Part shown: piece by piece, positions 1 to 8,793 of the stretch | Layout of the letters: the number at the start of each line of letters is the position of its first letter | Numbering within the stretch: position 1 is the stretch's first letter | DNA from: CALKXV01 sp964632495 | GTDB lineage: Bacteria; Pseudomonadota; Alphaproteobacteria; Rhodobacterales; Rhodobacteraceae | Direction of reading: 5' to 3' | Assembly: GCA_964632495.1 (NCBI GenBank) | Contig: CAZWDS010000002.1 | Coordinates: forward strand, 1-64,000 | DNA length: 64,000 bases | Made by a program: the position numbers and the translations under genes | The notes under the pieces: model-generated | Databases searched by the model: none | Told to the model about the DNA's origin: nothing | The model's input: only the letters and a program-made list of their open reading frames with translations

Positions 1-1
1 G

Positions 2-487
2 GTTTTCGCAAACCTTGGCGCGTCGCCTATCGTGATGGACTTCAACGAGATCTTTACGGCGCTGGAAACCGGCATCATCGACGGTGCAGACGCGGCCAAC
101 CTGACCAACAACATCGGTCTGGGTCTCTATGACATCGGCGAGCACACCAACTATCCGGGCTTCCACTCGATGCCGGCAGACCACCTGGCTTGCCGCACCG
201 ACGTTTGGGAAGCGATGCCAGCCCATCACCGCAAGATCATGGAAATCGCCATGGACGCGCTGGCGCTGCACAACGCGACGCTGAACGAAGTGAAGAACAA
301 CCAGAACGCCAAAATTCTGCGTGAAAAGGGTATCAACCTTTATGCTTGGAGCGATGAAGAGCTCAACAAGTACCGCGCTGCTGTGAAGGCCGGTTGGACC
401 GAGTTCGCCACAACGCCCGAGTCGCAGGCTCTGTTGAACAGCCACATCGACTTCTTGGTCGGTATGGGCTTGATGACGGCCGAATAA
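2..487 (+). CDS. TRAP transporter substrate-binding protein (DctP family), 3' part
   Basis: The reading frame is open from base 2, so this is the C-terminal ~160 residues of a periplasmic solute-binding protein whose start lies outside the window. The motif FNEIFTALETGIIDGADAAN is the typical DctP segment (the ExxTALQxGxVDGxE region) that helps form the ligand cleft, and the protein ends in an amphipathic helix. It would deliver its ligand to the DctQ/DctM permease encoded downstream at 1754-4306. A strong intrinsic terminator follows at once, so binding-protein mRNA may be more abundant than permease mRNA. The substrate cannot be told from this fragment. DctP membership is secure. Confidence 0.9.
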   Translation, partial: VFANLGASPIVMDFNEIFTALETGIIDGADAANLTNNIGLGLYDIGEHTNYPGFHSMPADHLACRTDVWEAMPAHHRKIMEIAMDALALHNATLNEVKNNQNAKILREKGINLYAWSDEELNKYRAAVKAGWTEFATTPESQALLNSHIDFLVGMGLMTAE

Positions 488-511
488 GCCCGCATCCAAA
501 GGCAAATTGGG

Positions 512-548
512 CGGCGGCAGGTGCAAACAACCCTGCCGCCGTTTTTTT
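512..548 (+). terminator. Rho-independent terminator after the TRAP binding protein
   Basis: A perfect 10-bp stem (CGGCGGCAGG, 512-521, pairing with CCTGCCGCCG, 532-541) encloses a 10-nt loop and is followed by seven T (542-548). It lies between the binding-protein stop and the enolase-family start at 567, which suggests partial attenuation inside the cluster. Confidence 0.9.
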
Positions 549-566
549 GACCGGTACGTCAAAGCC

Positions 567-1733
567 ATGAAAGTCACACGCATCACAAGCCACGTCTTGT
601 CCTATGACATGCCCGATGTGTTGGGGTACTCGCAGCAGTATTACTCCAAACGCACCGCGCATCTGGTCGAGGTTGAAACGGACGAAGGTATCACCGGATG
701 GGGTGAGTGTTTTGGTCCGGGCGCTGTGGCCGTGGCGAACAAGAGCATCGTGGAAGGTGTGATCCAACCCATGATCCTGGGCGATGACCCGATGGATCGC
801 GACGTGATTTGGCACAAGGTGTACAACCTTTTGCGAGACCACGGACAAAAAGGCATGCCGCTGCAATCCCTTTCGGGCGTGGATATCGCGCTTTGGGACA
901 TTGCGGGGAAGGTGGCGGGGCTGCCGCTCCACAAGATGATCGGTGGCGCGCATCGCACGGATGTGCCCGTCTATGGTTATGGCATGATGTTGCGTCCCGA
1001 ACCCGTCGAAAGTCTGCAAGCGCGTTTTGTGGATGAGGCCGCCCAAATCAAAGACGCGGGCTTTGCCGCCACCAAGATGAAAGTGGGGATGGGGCCGAAG
1101 GACGACGTGCGGCTGGCTCAGGCCGTGCGCAAGGGTGTGGGGCCGGACTTTAAGTTCATGGCCGACGCGAACCATTGTTACACCACATCGGATGCGTTCT
1201 ATGTGGGCCGTGCCCTTGATGAACTTGACGCTTATTGGTTCGAAGAACCTGTCGCGCCGGAAGACCACGACGGCTACCGTGAACTTCGCGCCGGTCTTAA
1301 AACCAATGTCGCGGGCGGCGAAGCCGAGTTTAACCGCTGGGGCTGGCGCGCCATTCTGGAAAACCGTGGTCTTGATATCGCCCAGCCCGAAGTTTGCGCT
1401 TTGGGCGGTATCAGCGAATACCTGCGGGTGCTGGCCTTGTGCCATGCCCACCATACGCCCGTGGTGAACCACGTCTGGGGTTCAGCCATCGCAGTGGCCA
1501 CGAACCTGCAACTTCTGGCCGCCATGCCGCCGTTGCCCGGAGGCCTCAATCCATGGGAGCCGATGTTAGAGTTCGATACCACGGACAACAAATTTCGTGA
1601 CAACCTGTTGCAAGAGCCGCTTAATATTCAAGCACAGGTGAAAGACAATAAGGGCAGGGTGAAAATCCCGACCGAAGCCGGATTGGGCGTAGCACCCGAC
1701 CGTGACTTTATCGCCCACTATAAGATCGCCTGA
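567..1733 (+). CDS. Mandelate racemase/muconate lactonizing enzyme family protein (D-galactarolactone cycloisomerase-like)
   Basis: Enolase-superfamily enzyme of 388 residues. ATG 567 is used because a longer in-frame start at 507 would run through the terminator. Mandelate racemase subgroup features are visible: KxK at Lys170/Lys172, metal ligands Asp200 (DAN), Glu226 or Glu227 (WFEEP) and Glu252 (GGE), and an Asp270/His302 dyad (LDIAQPE, NHVWG). The capping-domain segments (GWGECFGP, LLRDHGQKG, SGVDIALWDIAGK) resemble the Agrobacterium galactarolactone cycloisomerase as I remember it, but epimerases and sugar-acid dehydratases share the same residues. Family is certain; the exact reaction is not. 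It sits between the TRAP binding protein and permease genes, so it probably acts on the imported substrate. Confidence 0.88.
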   Translation: MKVTRITSHVLSYDMPDVLGYSQQYYSKRTAHLVEVETDEGITGWGECFGPGAVAVANKSIVEGVIQPMILGDDPMDRDVIWHKVYNLLRDHGQKGMPLQSLSGVDIALWDIAGKVAGLPLHKMIGGAHRTDVPVYGYGMMLRPEPVESLQARFVDEAAQIKDAGFAATKMKVGMGPKDDVRLAQAVRKGVGPDFKFMADANHCYTTSDAFYVGRALDELDAYWFEEPVAPEDHDGYRELRAGLKTNVAGGEAEFNRWGWRAILENRGLDIAQPEVCALGGISEYLRVLALCHAHHTPVVNHVWGSAIAVATNLQLLAAMPPLPGGLNPWEPMLEFDTTDNKFRDNLLQEPLNIQAQVKDNKGRVKIPTEAGLGVAPDRDFIAHYKIA

Positions 1734-1753
1734 GACCAAGGGGAGGGGACGAC

Positions 1754-2605
1754 ATGGAAGACGAAACCGGAGGCTTTTGGGAATGGGTGATCCCCTTTTC
1801 CTTTTTTGCCTGTGCTAGCTGGGTGATCTGGCATTTGCCGGCCTACATCCTGACGTTTGCGCCGCATGCGAATGAATCGAAACTCGCTCAGGTCACCGCG
1901 ATCCACAAAACCAAAGATGTTTCGCCGAACCTGCCGGGTCTGTTCGGTGGTGTGGCTGATATCATGGACTGGGCCGCGCTGATCCTTTTGCCGATCCTTC
2001 TGATCATCGGCATGCTAACCATCAAAGTGGCGTCGATGGAGTTCCAGCACTGGAGACGTGTTGATCGTTTGGCGATCTTTATTGGCCGGGTCACGATGAT
2101 TCTGATTATCTCGATGACGTTGGTGATGCTTTACGAAGTCTTCCTGCGCTATGCCATCGAAGCGCCCACGCTTTGGGCCAACGAGGTGACGCTGTGGCTG
2201 GGTGGGTTCGTGTTTCTGTGTTCCGGCTTTTACGGCATGCAGCAACGCAGCCACATTCGGATTTTCCTGCTGTATGACGTGGTGCCGCGCTGGATGCAGC
2301 GGTTGTTCGACACGACTTGGACTTTGCTGTTTGTCGCTTTTACATTCTTCCTGATCTACGGCAGTTACAAACAGGTCTTCATCACAAAATTCTATAACTG
2401 GGAGATGTTCGGCACTGCCTTCGACCCCCCGATCCCGGCCACGATCCAGCCGATGGTTTTGATTGTGATCGTTCTGGTCGCCGTTCAAGCCGTGTTGAAC
2501 TTAATCAACGACTGGAATTTGGAACCTGAGGTGCACACAGCCGCCGACGATATTGACGAACAAGAGCTTGAAGCCATCAAGCGCGCTGTGGCGGGAGACA
2601 AGTAA
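1754..2605 (+). CDS. TRAP transporter small permease (DctQ), long form
   Basis: Inner-membrane protein of 283 residues. ATG 1754 follows a GGGAGGGG ribosome-binding site. The C-terminal two thirds (from about residue 95) is a DctQ domain with four membrane segments and the motif APTLWANEVTLWLGGFVFL. The N-terminal ~90 residues add two further membrane segments (about 10-35 and 68-90), making it longer than the common 160-200-residue DctQ. Its stop codon is directly followed by the ATG of the large permease, so the two are translationally coupled. The C-terminus is acidic (ADDIDEQELE). Confidence 0.88.
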   Translation: MEDETGGFWEWVIPFSFFACASWVIWHLPAYILTFAPHANESKLAQVTAIHKTKDVSPNLPGLFGGVADIMDWAALILLPILLIIGMLTIKVASMEFQHWRRVDRLAIFIGRVTMILIISMTLVMLYEVFLRYAIEAPTLWANEVTLWLGGFVFLCSGFYGMQQRSHIRIFLLYDVVPRWMQRLFDTTWTLLFVAFTFFLIYGSYKQVFITKFYNWEMFGTAFDPPIPATIQPMVLIVIVLVAVQAVLNLINDWNLEPEVHTAADDIDEQELEAIKRAVAGDK

Positions 2606-4306
2606 ATGGACGTCGGAACAATCTCAATTGTGGTCGTGAGCGGCCTTATTTTTCTTCTCGCGATCGGGATGCCCTTGGGCCTTGCCTCGGCGGTTTTGGC
2701 GGCTGTGGTTCTTGTCCTCAAGTTCGAACCCGAACTGCTGACGGCTGTCTTTAATCCGGACGTTGCATGGGGGTTCGGACCTCCACCCTCTGACACGCCG
2801 GACATCGGAAATTCGTTCTGGACGATGGGGGACGGGGGCGGCTTGCTGACGCAGAACCCGGGTACAGGGGCCCTTTATATTCTGACGCAGAAGGTTTTCG
2901 ATCTGATGACGGAATACGTTCTGTTGTCGGTGCCTTTGTTCATCTTCATGGCGGCTTTGCTGGAACGGTCCGGCATTGCGAAATCCATGTATGATTCCCT
3001 TGATTTCTGGCTGTCCAACTTGCGCGGCGGCATTGCTGTTGCCACTTCGATCATGGCCGTGATCATGGCTGCGATGTCGGGTATCATCGGGGGCGAGGTC
3101 GTTCTTTTAGGATTGATCGCGCTGCCGCAGATGTTGCGGCTGGGGTATAACCAGAACCTTGCGATTGGGACGATCTGCGCCAGCGGAAGCCTGGGCACAA
3201 TGATCCCGCCGTCGATTGTTCTGATCATCTATGGCCTGATCACCGAAACCTCGATCAAAGCCCTGTTCACCGGCGCTTTCGTTCCCGGCTTTATGCTGGC
3301 CAGCTTCATCATCATCTACATCCTGATCCGCGTGAACCTTGATCCCGCACAGGCACCGCTGCCGCCCCGCGGGGAAGCCGAAGATGAAGTCGGCTCTAAA
3401 CCGCGAGCGTTCGGAGCCTTTATGTCGCTGTTGCTGGCGGGCTTTGGCGCGCTTCTTTTGGCGCGGGTTCTGTTCTTTACGGTGACGGGCCAAAATATCT
3501 TGGAAGAGGGCGAAGACCCAATCACACTCGGCACGCCCGAACACATACCCTACATCGCTGGCGCGGCCATTCTGGGCGTGGTTCTGGCGTTCCTTGTCTT
3601 CGGCAAGCACAGCACCGCTATGGGCTGGAAATACGGTAAAGGCCTTGTTCCGCCGTTCACAGTGATCGGCGTTGGCTTGGGATCCATCTATGGCGGGATC
3701 ACCGGCATCACCGAAGCCGCAGGCATGGGGGCCTTGGCCGTCTTCATCATTGCCTTGTTGCGCGGAGAAGCCTCAATTGCTTTGATCTGGGACAGTCTGA
3801 TGCGCACGCTCAGATCCACCGGCACAATCATCTGGGTGACCATCGGTGCAGCCTCGCTGGCCGGAGCCTATACGCTTGCAGGGGGGCCAAACTATATCGC
3901 CAACCTGATCGTGGGCTCGGAAATGCCGACGATGCTGGTCTTGCTGACGATGATGGCGATTTTGTTGTTCATGGGCGCGTTCATGGATTGGGTGGGCATT
4001 GTGTTGCTGATCATTCCGGTGTTCCTGCCGATCGTGAGACGCTTGCCGATCGAGGAAATCGGCTTCATCGGCCAGCTAGAACCGCAGTATATCTCGATCT
4101 GGTTCGGCGTGTTGTTCTGTATGAACATGCAGGTCAGTTTCCTGTCACCACCCTTCGGCCCGGCGGCGTTCTATCTGAAATCCGTGGCACCGCCGCATAT
4201 TTCGCTAACCGACATCTTCAAAGGCTTCCTGCCGTTCATCTGTGTGCAACTTGTGGCCCTGTCGGTGCTGCTGATCTGGCCAAGCATTGTGACGATCCTT
4301 TTATGA
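2606..4306 (+). CDS. TRAP transporter large permease (DctM), long form
   Basis: Polytopic ion-coupled transport subunit of 566 residues. DctM motifs are clear: the N-terminal GMPLGLASA helix, GSLGTMIPPSIVLIIYG near residues 195-210, GITEAAGMGALAVF near 365-380, and the C-terminal SFLSPPFGPAAFYLKSVAP. It is about 130 residues longer than a standard DctM because of two soluble insertions: one after helix 1 (about residues 50-90, PPPSDTPDIGNS) and one near 250-330. The gene starts directly after the dctQ stop. It works with the DctP protein at 2-487. Confidence 0.92.
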   Translation: MDVGTISIVVVSGLIFLLAIGMPLGLASAVLAAVVLVLKFEPELLTAVFNPDVAWGFGPPPSDTPDIGNSFWTMGDGGGLLTQNPGTGALYILTQKVFDLMTEYVLLSVPLFIFMAALLERSGIAKSMYDSLDFWLSNLRGGIAVATSIMAVIMAAMSGIIGGEVVLLGLIALPQMLRLGYNQNLAIGTICASGSLGTMIPPSIVLIIYGLITETSIKALFTGAFVPGFMLASFIIIYILIRVNLDPAQAPLPPRGEAEDEVGSKPRAFGAFMSLLLAGFGALLLARVLFFTVTGQNILEEGEDPITLGTPEHIPYIAGAAILGVVLAFLVFGKHSTAMGWKYGKGLVPPFTVIGVGLGSIYGGITGITEAAGMGALAVFIIALLRGEASIALIWDSLMRTLRSTGTIIWVTIGAASLAGAYTLAGGPNYIANLIVGSEMPTMLVLLTMMAILLFMGAFMDWVGIVLLIIPVFLPIVRRLPIEEIGFIGQLEPQYISIWFGVLFCMNMQVSFLSPPFGPAAFYLKSVAPPHISLTDIFKGFLPFICVQLVALSVLLIWPSIVTILL

Positions 4307-4314
4307 GGTAAAAC

Positions 4315-5262
4315 ATGATCACCGCGTCTGACGTCGAAACCTTCAATCGCCAAGGCTATTTGGTTGTCGAAAACCTGTTGGATGCCGCGACACTGGACGG
4401 CATTCGCGCAGAATACGCGGACCTGATGGATCGACTGTACGAGGGTTGGCACAAGGCCGGGCTGGTTCCCGCCGCAACGCCGGACATGGGGTTTTGGGAC
4501 AAGCTGGACGTGGCCTACAAAGGTGGCTTCGACTGGTATCAACCCTTCGATATCTCTCTGCCTGCAGATGGAATCACGGAACAAACGCCGATGCACTTCG
4601 GCCCCGCCGTTTTCGACATGGTGCGGAACCAGAACATTCTGGACACGGTGGAAAAGCTGATCGGGCCCGAGATCTCGTCGAACCCGATCCAGCACGTGCG
4701 GATCAAGCCGCCTGAAGACAAAGTAGACGGCGATGAAATCCGCGCCCATGTCGTCAAGACCGACTGGCATCAGGATCAAGGCGTCACACTGGCCGAAGCG
4801 GACGACACTACCTTCATCACCGTCTGGCTGGCGATCACCGACGCCACGATCGAAAACGGCTGTTTGCAAGTGGCGACCGATCCATACGACGAACTTTTGC
4901 CCCATTGCGCGTGGAAGCAGACTGGCATTGCACGGGATTACGTGCCGAAGAATGCAACGCCCACGCCAGTGAAGGCGGGTGGGGCGGTGCTGTTTCACCC
5001 GATGACGCCCCATTGTTCGCTGTCAAACAATTCGGACGGGTACCGTTGGTCGTTCGATCTGCGTTATCACGTCACCGGCCAGCCATCGGGGCGCAGCCAT
5101 TTTCCTGAGTTCGTGGCAAGGTCCCGCGCCAATCCGGAGACCGCATTGACGGACTGGCGCAAGTGGCAAGCCATGTGGGAGGACACGCGTCACCAAGTTG
5201 CCCACGCGGCCCACGTCGATCAACACGGCCGTTGGGACACCACGGCCCCCTATTGTGCGTGA
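4315..5262 (+). CDS. Phytanoyl-CoA dioxygenase family protein (first of two)
   Basis: Probable Fe(II)/2-oxoglutarate-dependent dioxygenase of 315 residues. The double-stranded beta-helix metal triad is visible as His152-x-Asp154 (TDWHQDQGV) and His233 (FHPMTPHCSLSN), with a downstream Arg (RWSFDLR) suited to 2-oxoglutarate binding. It starts 8 bases after the large-permease stop, so it is in the same operon. Enzymes of this family hydroxylate small carbon chains or start oxidative cleavage; the substrate here is presumably what the TRAP system imports. The second copy downstream differs greatly in sequence, so the two probably catalyse different steps. Confidence 0.88.
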   Translation: MITASDVETFNRQGYLVVENLLDAATLDGIRAEYADLMDRLYEGWHKAGLVPAATPDMGFWDKLDVAYKGGFDWYQPFDISLPADGITEQTPMHFGPAVFDMVRNQNILDTVEKLIGPEISSNPIQHVRIKPPEDKVDGDEIRAHVVKTDWHQDQGVTLAEADDTTFITVWLAITDATIENGCLQVATDPYDELLPHCAWKQTGIARDYVPKNATPTPVKAGGAVLFHPMTPHCSLSNNSDGYRWSFDLRYHVTGQPSGRSHFPEFVARSRANPETALTDWRKWQAMWEDTRHQVAHAAHVDQHGRWDTTAPYCA

Positions 5263-5266
5263 ACCA

Positions 5267-6169
5267 ATGGAAGCTTTAAGCCAGACCCAAAAAGACCACT
5301 ACGACGAACATGGCTACGTCGTTCTGGAAAACCGCATTGCCTCTGACATCATGGCCGCGATCCGCGCCGAAATCGCCCGGTTTGAAGACATCGCGCGCAC
5401 CATGACGGCGTCCGACGACAAGCTTGATCTGGAAGACAGCCACACGCGCGAAGACCCGCGATTGCGCCGGATCAAACTGCCGCATACGCAGTCCGATGTG
5501 ATGCGCGATCTGATGTACTCCGATCATATCCTTGCCCCCGCACGCGATCTGGCGGGGCCTGACTTGCGGCTGCATACGTCCAAGCTGAACATGAAAAAGG
5601 CCGGTTACGGCGCGGCGGTGGAATGGCATCAGGACTATGCCTTTTATCCCCACACCAACGACGACATTCTGGCCATCGGCGTGTTGATCGACGACATGGC
5701 CGAAGAAAACGGCCCCCTGCAAGTCTTTCCCGGCAGTCATCGTGGCCCGGTCTATGACCATCACGTCGATGGCGTGTTCGCGGGTGCCATCCTGCCCGAA
5801 GCGGTCGGCTTGGACGTGAAAGACGCGGTGCCGCTGATGGGGCCAGCGGGGTCGATCTCGATCCACCATGGGCGCATATTGCACGGGAGCGCGCTGAACC
5901 GGTCGGACAAAGCGCGGCGCATCCTGTTTTATGAGATGATGGCAGCGGACGCTTTCCCGATCATGGGGTCGATGACCAAATGGGACGGGATCGAGGATTA
6001 CAACACCCGCATGCTGTGCGGTAAGCCGACCATCCAACCACGCCTGAAAGACATCCCGATCCGTATCCCTCAGCCTCAACCCGACGTGCCGATCTCGATC
6101 TACGAGATCCAGAAAGGGTTGAAGTCTCGGGCGTTCGAAACCGTTGAGGCGGAAGACGCGGACACCTAA
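5267..6169 (+). CDS. Phytanoyl-CoA dioxygenase family protein (second of two)
   Basis: Fe(II)/2-oxoglutarate dioxygenase family, 300 residues. ATG 5267 lies 4 bases after the preceding stop and is preferred to an in-frame start at 5198 that would overlap the first dioxygenase. Metal ligands are His121-x-Asp123 (VEWHQDYAFYPH) and His206 (HGRILHGSALNRS), with nearby arginines for 2-oxoglutarate. ENGPLQVFPGSHRGP is the usual PhyH strand-turn motif. It resembles ectoine-hydroxylase and PhyH-type enzymes more than the first copy does, but it lacks enough signature to be called EctD. It is the last gene of the TRAP cluster. Confidence 0.88.
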   Translation: MEALSQTQKDHYDEHGYVVLENRIASDIMAAIRAEIARFEDIARTMTASDDKLDLEDSHTREDPRLRRIKLPHTQSDVMRDLMYSDHILAPARDLAGPDLRLHTSKLNMKKAGYGAAVEWHQDYAFYPHTNDDILAIGVLIDDMAEENGPLQVFPGSHRGPVYDHHVDGVFAGAILPEAVGLDVKDAVPLMGPAGSISIHHGRILHGSALNRSDKARRILFYEMMAADAFPIMGSMTKWDGIEDYNTRMLCGKPTIQPRLKDIPIRIPQPQPDVPISIYEIQKGLKSRAFETVEAEDADT

Positions 6170-6241
6170 GGCACAGGATTTTGATTTGTCCCACGCGATT
6201 GCGCCTGACGCCCGTCTGGGGAAGGCGATAGACTGGCCGCT

Positions 6242-7456
6242 GTGAAACACGAAACGCACCCCTCGAAATGGTTGGCCCTCGCTGTGACAGGCGTCGCGGT
6301 GATCCTGTCGATGACCACTTGGTTTTCCGCCACCGCCGTGACCCCGGAACTGGTCATCGCGTGGTCGCTTAGCCCGGGCGCGGCAAGCTGGATGACCAAT
6401 GCGGTGTCGCTTGGGTTCGTTGTGGGCGCGCTTGGCTCCAGCCTGATCGCATTGGCTGACCGGATGTCGCTGACCCGGTTGATGTGCTGGGCTTCTGTGC
6501 TGGCGGCCCTATTCAACGCCGCGCTACTGCTGGAGCCCGGTGTCTATGCTGCTGTTTTCTTGCGGTTTTTGACCGGCGTTGCCCTTGCCGCCATCTATCC
6601 CCCGGCCATGAAATTCATCGCCACATGGTTTCGCACCGGACGCGGGCTGGCCATGGGCGCGATGGTCGGAGCGCTGACTTTGGGCAAGTCGATGCCCCAT
6701 CTGGTGAAGGCCATCGGGGCCGGTCTGGACTGGAAAGTCACCGTGGCCACCACGTCGGTGCTTTGCCTCGTCTCAGCTTTGATCTTCGTCCTTGCCTTGC
6801 GCGAAGGCCCATATCCGTTCGCCCGCACCAAGGTCGATCTTGGCCAGTTCGGCGCAATCCTGAAGAACAAGCCCGTCATGCTGGCCAACTGCGGCTACTT
6901 TGGCCACATGTGGGAGCTTTACGCCATGTGGGGCTGGTTTCTGGCCTTCTCTGCGGCCGCGATTGATGGAGGCGGTTGGAACCTCAACGCCTCGATCCTG
7001 ACCTTTGCCGTCATTGCCCTTGGCGCGCCCGGCAGCCTTATGGCGGGCTGGTTGGCCGACCGGATTGGCCGCTGCAACACGACAATCCTGATGTTGGCAG
7101 GGTCAGGTGGATCGGCCCTTCTGATCGGCCTGTTTTTTGACGCACACCCGGGCCTTTTCCTGATCATCGCTTTGTTCTGGGGCCTGACCATCGTGTCAGA
7201 CAGCGCGCAGTTTTCGGCCGCTGTTTCGGAACTGGCGGACCAAGACTTTGTCGGCTCGACCCTTGCGTTTCAGATGAGCGTGGGCTTTGCCATTTCTATC
7301 TTCACCGTCTGGCTGGTGCCGCAGATCGTGGAATGGACGGGAAGCTGGCGCTGGAGCTTTCTGATCCTTGTGCCGGGTCCGATCTTTGGTGCGATCTCTA
7401 TGTGGCGGCTAAAAGCGATGCCCGAAGCGCAGGCATTGGCAGGCGGCAAGCGCTAG
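6242..7456 (+). CDS. MFS transporter
   Basis: Major facilitator superfamily carrier of 404 residues with about 12 membrane segments. The start is GTG 6242 (MKHETHPSKW). The loop between helices 2 and 3 (ALADRMSLTR) and its repeat between helices 8 and 9 (GWLADRIGRCNT) match the MFS signature. It is separated from the dioxygenase by 72 bases and may have its own promoter. The substrate is unknown; possible roles are efflux or uptake of a product of the preceding pathway. Its 3' end overlaps the convergent small membrane protein by 4 bases. Confidence 0.85.
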   Translation: MKHETHPSKWLALAVTGVAVILSMTTWFSATAVTPELVIAWSLSPGAASWMTNAVSLGFVVGALGSSLIALADRMSLTRLMCWASVLAALFNAALLLEPGVYAAVFLRFLTGVALAAIYPPAMKFIATWFRTGRGLAMGAMVGALTLGKSMPHLVKAIGAGLDWKVTVATTSVLCLVSALIFVLALREGPYPFARTKVDLGQFGAILKNKPVMLANCGYFGHMWELYAMWGWFLAFSAAAIDGGGWNLNASILTFAVIALGAPGSLMAGWLADRIGRCNTTILMLAGSGGSALLIGLFFDAHPGLFLIIALFWGLTIVSDSAQFSAAVSELADQDFVGSTLAFQMSVGFAISIFTVWLVPQIVEWTGSWRWSFLILVPGPIFGAISMWRLKAMPEAQALAGGKR

Positions 7457-7671
7457 TCGTCGTCCTTTGGGGCTTCGTAGTCTTTCGGGTCGAACACCAC
7501 AAAGAACTGATAGCCAAGGTATCCGCCGATAGCCCCGAACACCACGAACCAGATGGGATTTCCAAGGGACAGTTCCACGCAAGCCCAAGCAATGCAGGCC
7601 CCGGTCACAAAAGCGCGGCGTCCGACGGGGCGAAAAAACGGGGACCGTATGTTGAACGGATCGCGCTTCAT
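7453..7671 (-). CDS. Small membrane protein, DUF3329-like
   Basis: A 72-residue protein with two hydrophobic segments (about 20-37 and 41-60) and an acidic tail (DPKDYEAPKDDD). It resembles the short DUF3329-type proteins of Rhodobacteraceae, but the match is from memory. Its ATG overlaps the stop of the upstream dehydrogenase (ATGA), so translation is coupled. Function unknown. Confidence 0.65.
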   Translation of the reverse strand: MKRDPFNIRSPFFRPVGRRAFVTGACIAWACVELSLGNPIWFVVFGAIGGYLGYQFFVVFDPKDYEAPKDDD

Positions 7672-8672
7672 CCCATAACCTCGGACACTTTAACCGCGCG
7701 AGCCTCAGCCACCGAGATATTTGCGGCCTCGGCCAAAGCCAGCGCCATCAACCCGTCATGCCCTGTGGTGGGCGGGGGCGTGCTGTTGGTGACCGCTTCG
7801 ACGAAAGCGGCGATTTCGCTGGCATAGGCCTCGGTGTAGCGATCCATGAAGAAGTTCAACAACGGCGGGCGGGTATAACCCTTGGCCGTCGCCACTTGCA
7901 CGCGGGCTTCGTGGCTGTTTTCGGCAAGTGCCATACCGTCCGATCCATGGACTTCGATCCTTTGGTCGTACCCATAAGCCGCCCGGCGCGAGTTGCTGAT
8001 CACGGCTTGGCGACCTGACGTTGTTTTCAGCATCACGGTCACGCTGTCGAAATCCCCTGCCGCGCCAATCGCCGGATCGACCATCACCGATCCCTGGGCT
8101 GACACAGTTTCAACCTCTTCGCCCAGCATCCAGCGCGCCACGTCGAAGTCGTGGATGGTCATGTCGCGGAAAATTCCGCCCGAACGTTGGATATAGTCAA
8201 TCGGTGGCGGGCCGGGATCGCGCGAGGTGATCGCGACCATCTCGACATTTCCGACAGTTCCATTGTCAACTGCAGCATGCAAGGCTTTGAAGTCGCTATC
8301 AAACCGGCGATTAAAGCCAATCATCAGCGTGGCCCCTTCGGCTTTCACGACCTCAAGGCAGGATTGGACGCGAGGTACAGAAAGATCAATCGGCTTTTCG
8401 CAGAAAATGGCCTTTCCGGCGCGGGCGAACAGCTCGATCTGATCGGCGTGAAGGTCGGTTGGCGTGCAAATCAAGGCGGCATCGATATCGGTCGCGGCTG
8501 CGCAGTCTTCGACGCTTCGGATGTCACAGCCGTATTTATCGCTGATGGCTTGGGCCGCTGCCTCAATCGGATCGAAAATCGCCGCCAGTTCAGCGCCTTC
8601 GGTTGCGGCAATGGCGCGGGCGTGCACCTGACCAATGCGTCCGGCCCCAAGAATTGCAAAGCGAAGTGTCAT
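7668..8672 (-). CDS. Gfo/Idh/MocA oxidoreductase, inositol 2-dehydrogenase-like
   Basis: NAD(P)-dependent oxidoreductase of 334 residues. ATG 8672 is chosen because the Rossmann motif ILGAGRIGQVHA starts at residue 7 and a GAGGA ribosome-binding site lies just upstream; a longer frame to 8843 would overlap mnmH. Lys93 in CEKPID and the Asp170/His174 pair in GGIFRDMTIHDFD are the catalytic signature of myo-inositol 2-dehydrogenases (IolG). No other iol genes are present, so another polyol or sugar substrate is possible. A LacI-type operator sits 18 bases upstream of the ATG. Confidence 0.85.
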   Translation of the reverse strand: MTLRFAILGAGRIGQVHARAIAATEGAELAAIFDPIEAAAQAISDKYGCDIRSVEDCAAATDIDAALICTPTDLHADQIELFARAGKAIFCEKPIDLSVPRVQSCLEVVKAEGATLMIGFNRRFDSDFKALHAAVDNGTVGNVEMVAITSRDPGPPPIDYIQRSGGIFRDMTIHDFDVARWMLGEEVETVSAQGSVMVDPAIGAAGDFDSVTVMLKTTSGRQAVISNSRRAAYGYDQRIEVHGSDGMALAENSHEARVQVATAKGYTRPPLLNFFMDRYTEAYASEIAAFVEAVTNSTPPPTTGHDGLMALALAEAANISVAEARAVKVSEVMG

Positions 8673-8689
8673 GATCCGTGTCCTCATAT

Positions 8690-8703
8690 TGAAACCGGTT
8701 GCA
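8690..8703. promoter_or_regulatory. LacI-family operator upstream of the inositol-dehydrogenase-like gene
   Basis: TGAAACCGGTTGCA fits the LacI-family consensus TGnAAnCGnTTnCA exactly and is palindromic at 12 of 14 positions. It lies in the 121-bp divergent region, 18 bases before the ATG at 8672 and about 90 bases before mnmH. The regulator is not encoded in this window. Confidence 0.6.
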
Positions 8704-8793
8704 AACAGAAACGATACGGCGTGCCTCGCGTCAAGACCCAACCAAACCTCGGTTGCGCTTTCGGTTGCCGACCCAAGGGGATATGGACCGCTT

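Noticed and set aside
363..1472. Long leftward open frame opposite the enolase-family gene
   Set aside because: It is a high-GC shadow frame; its translation shows no domain and the + strand gene has full catalytic motifs.
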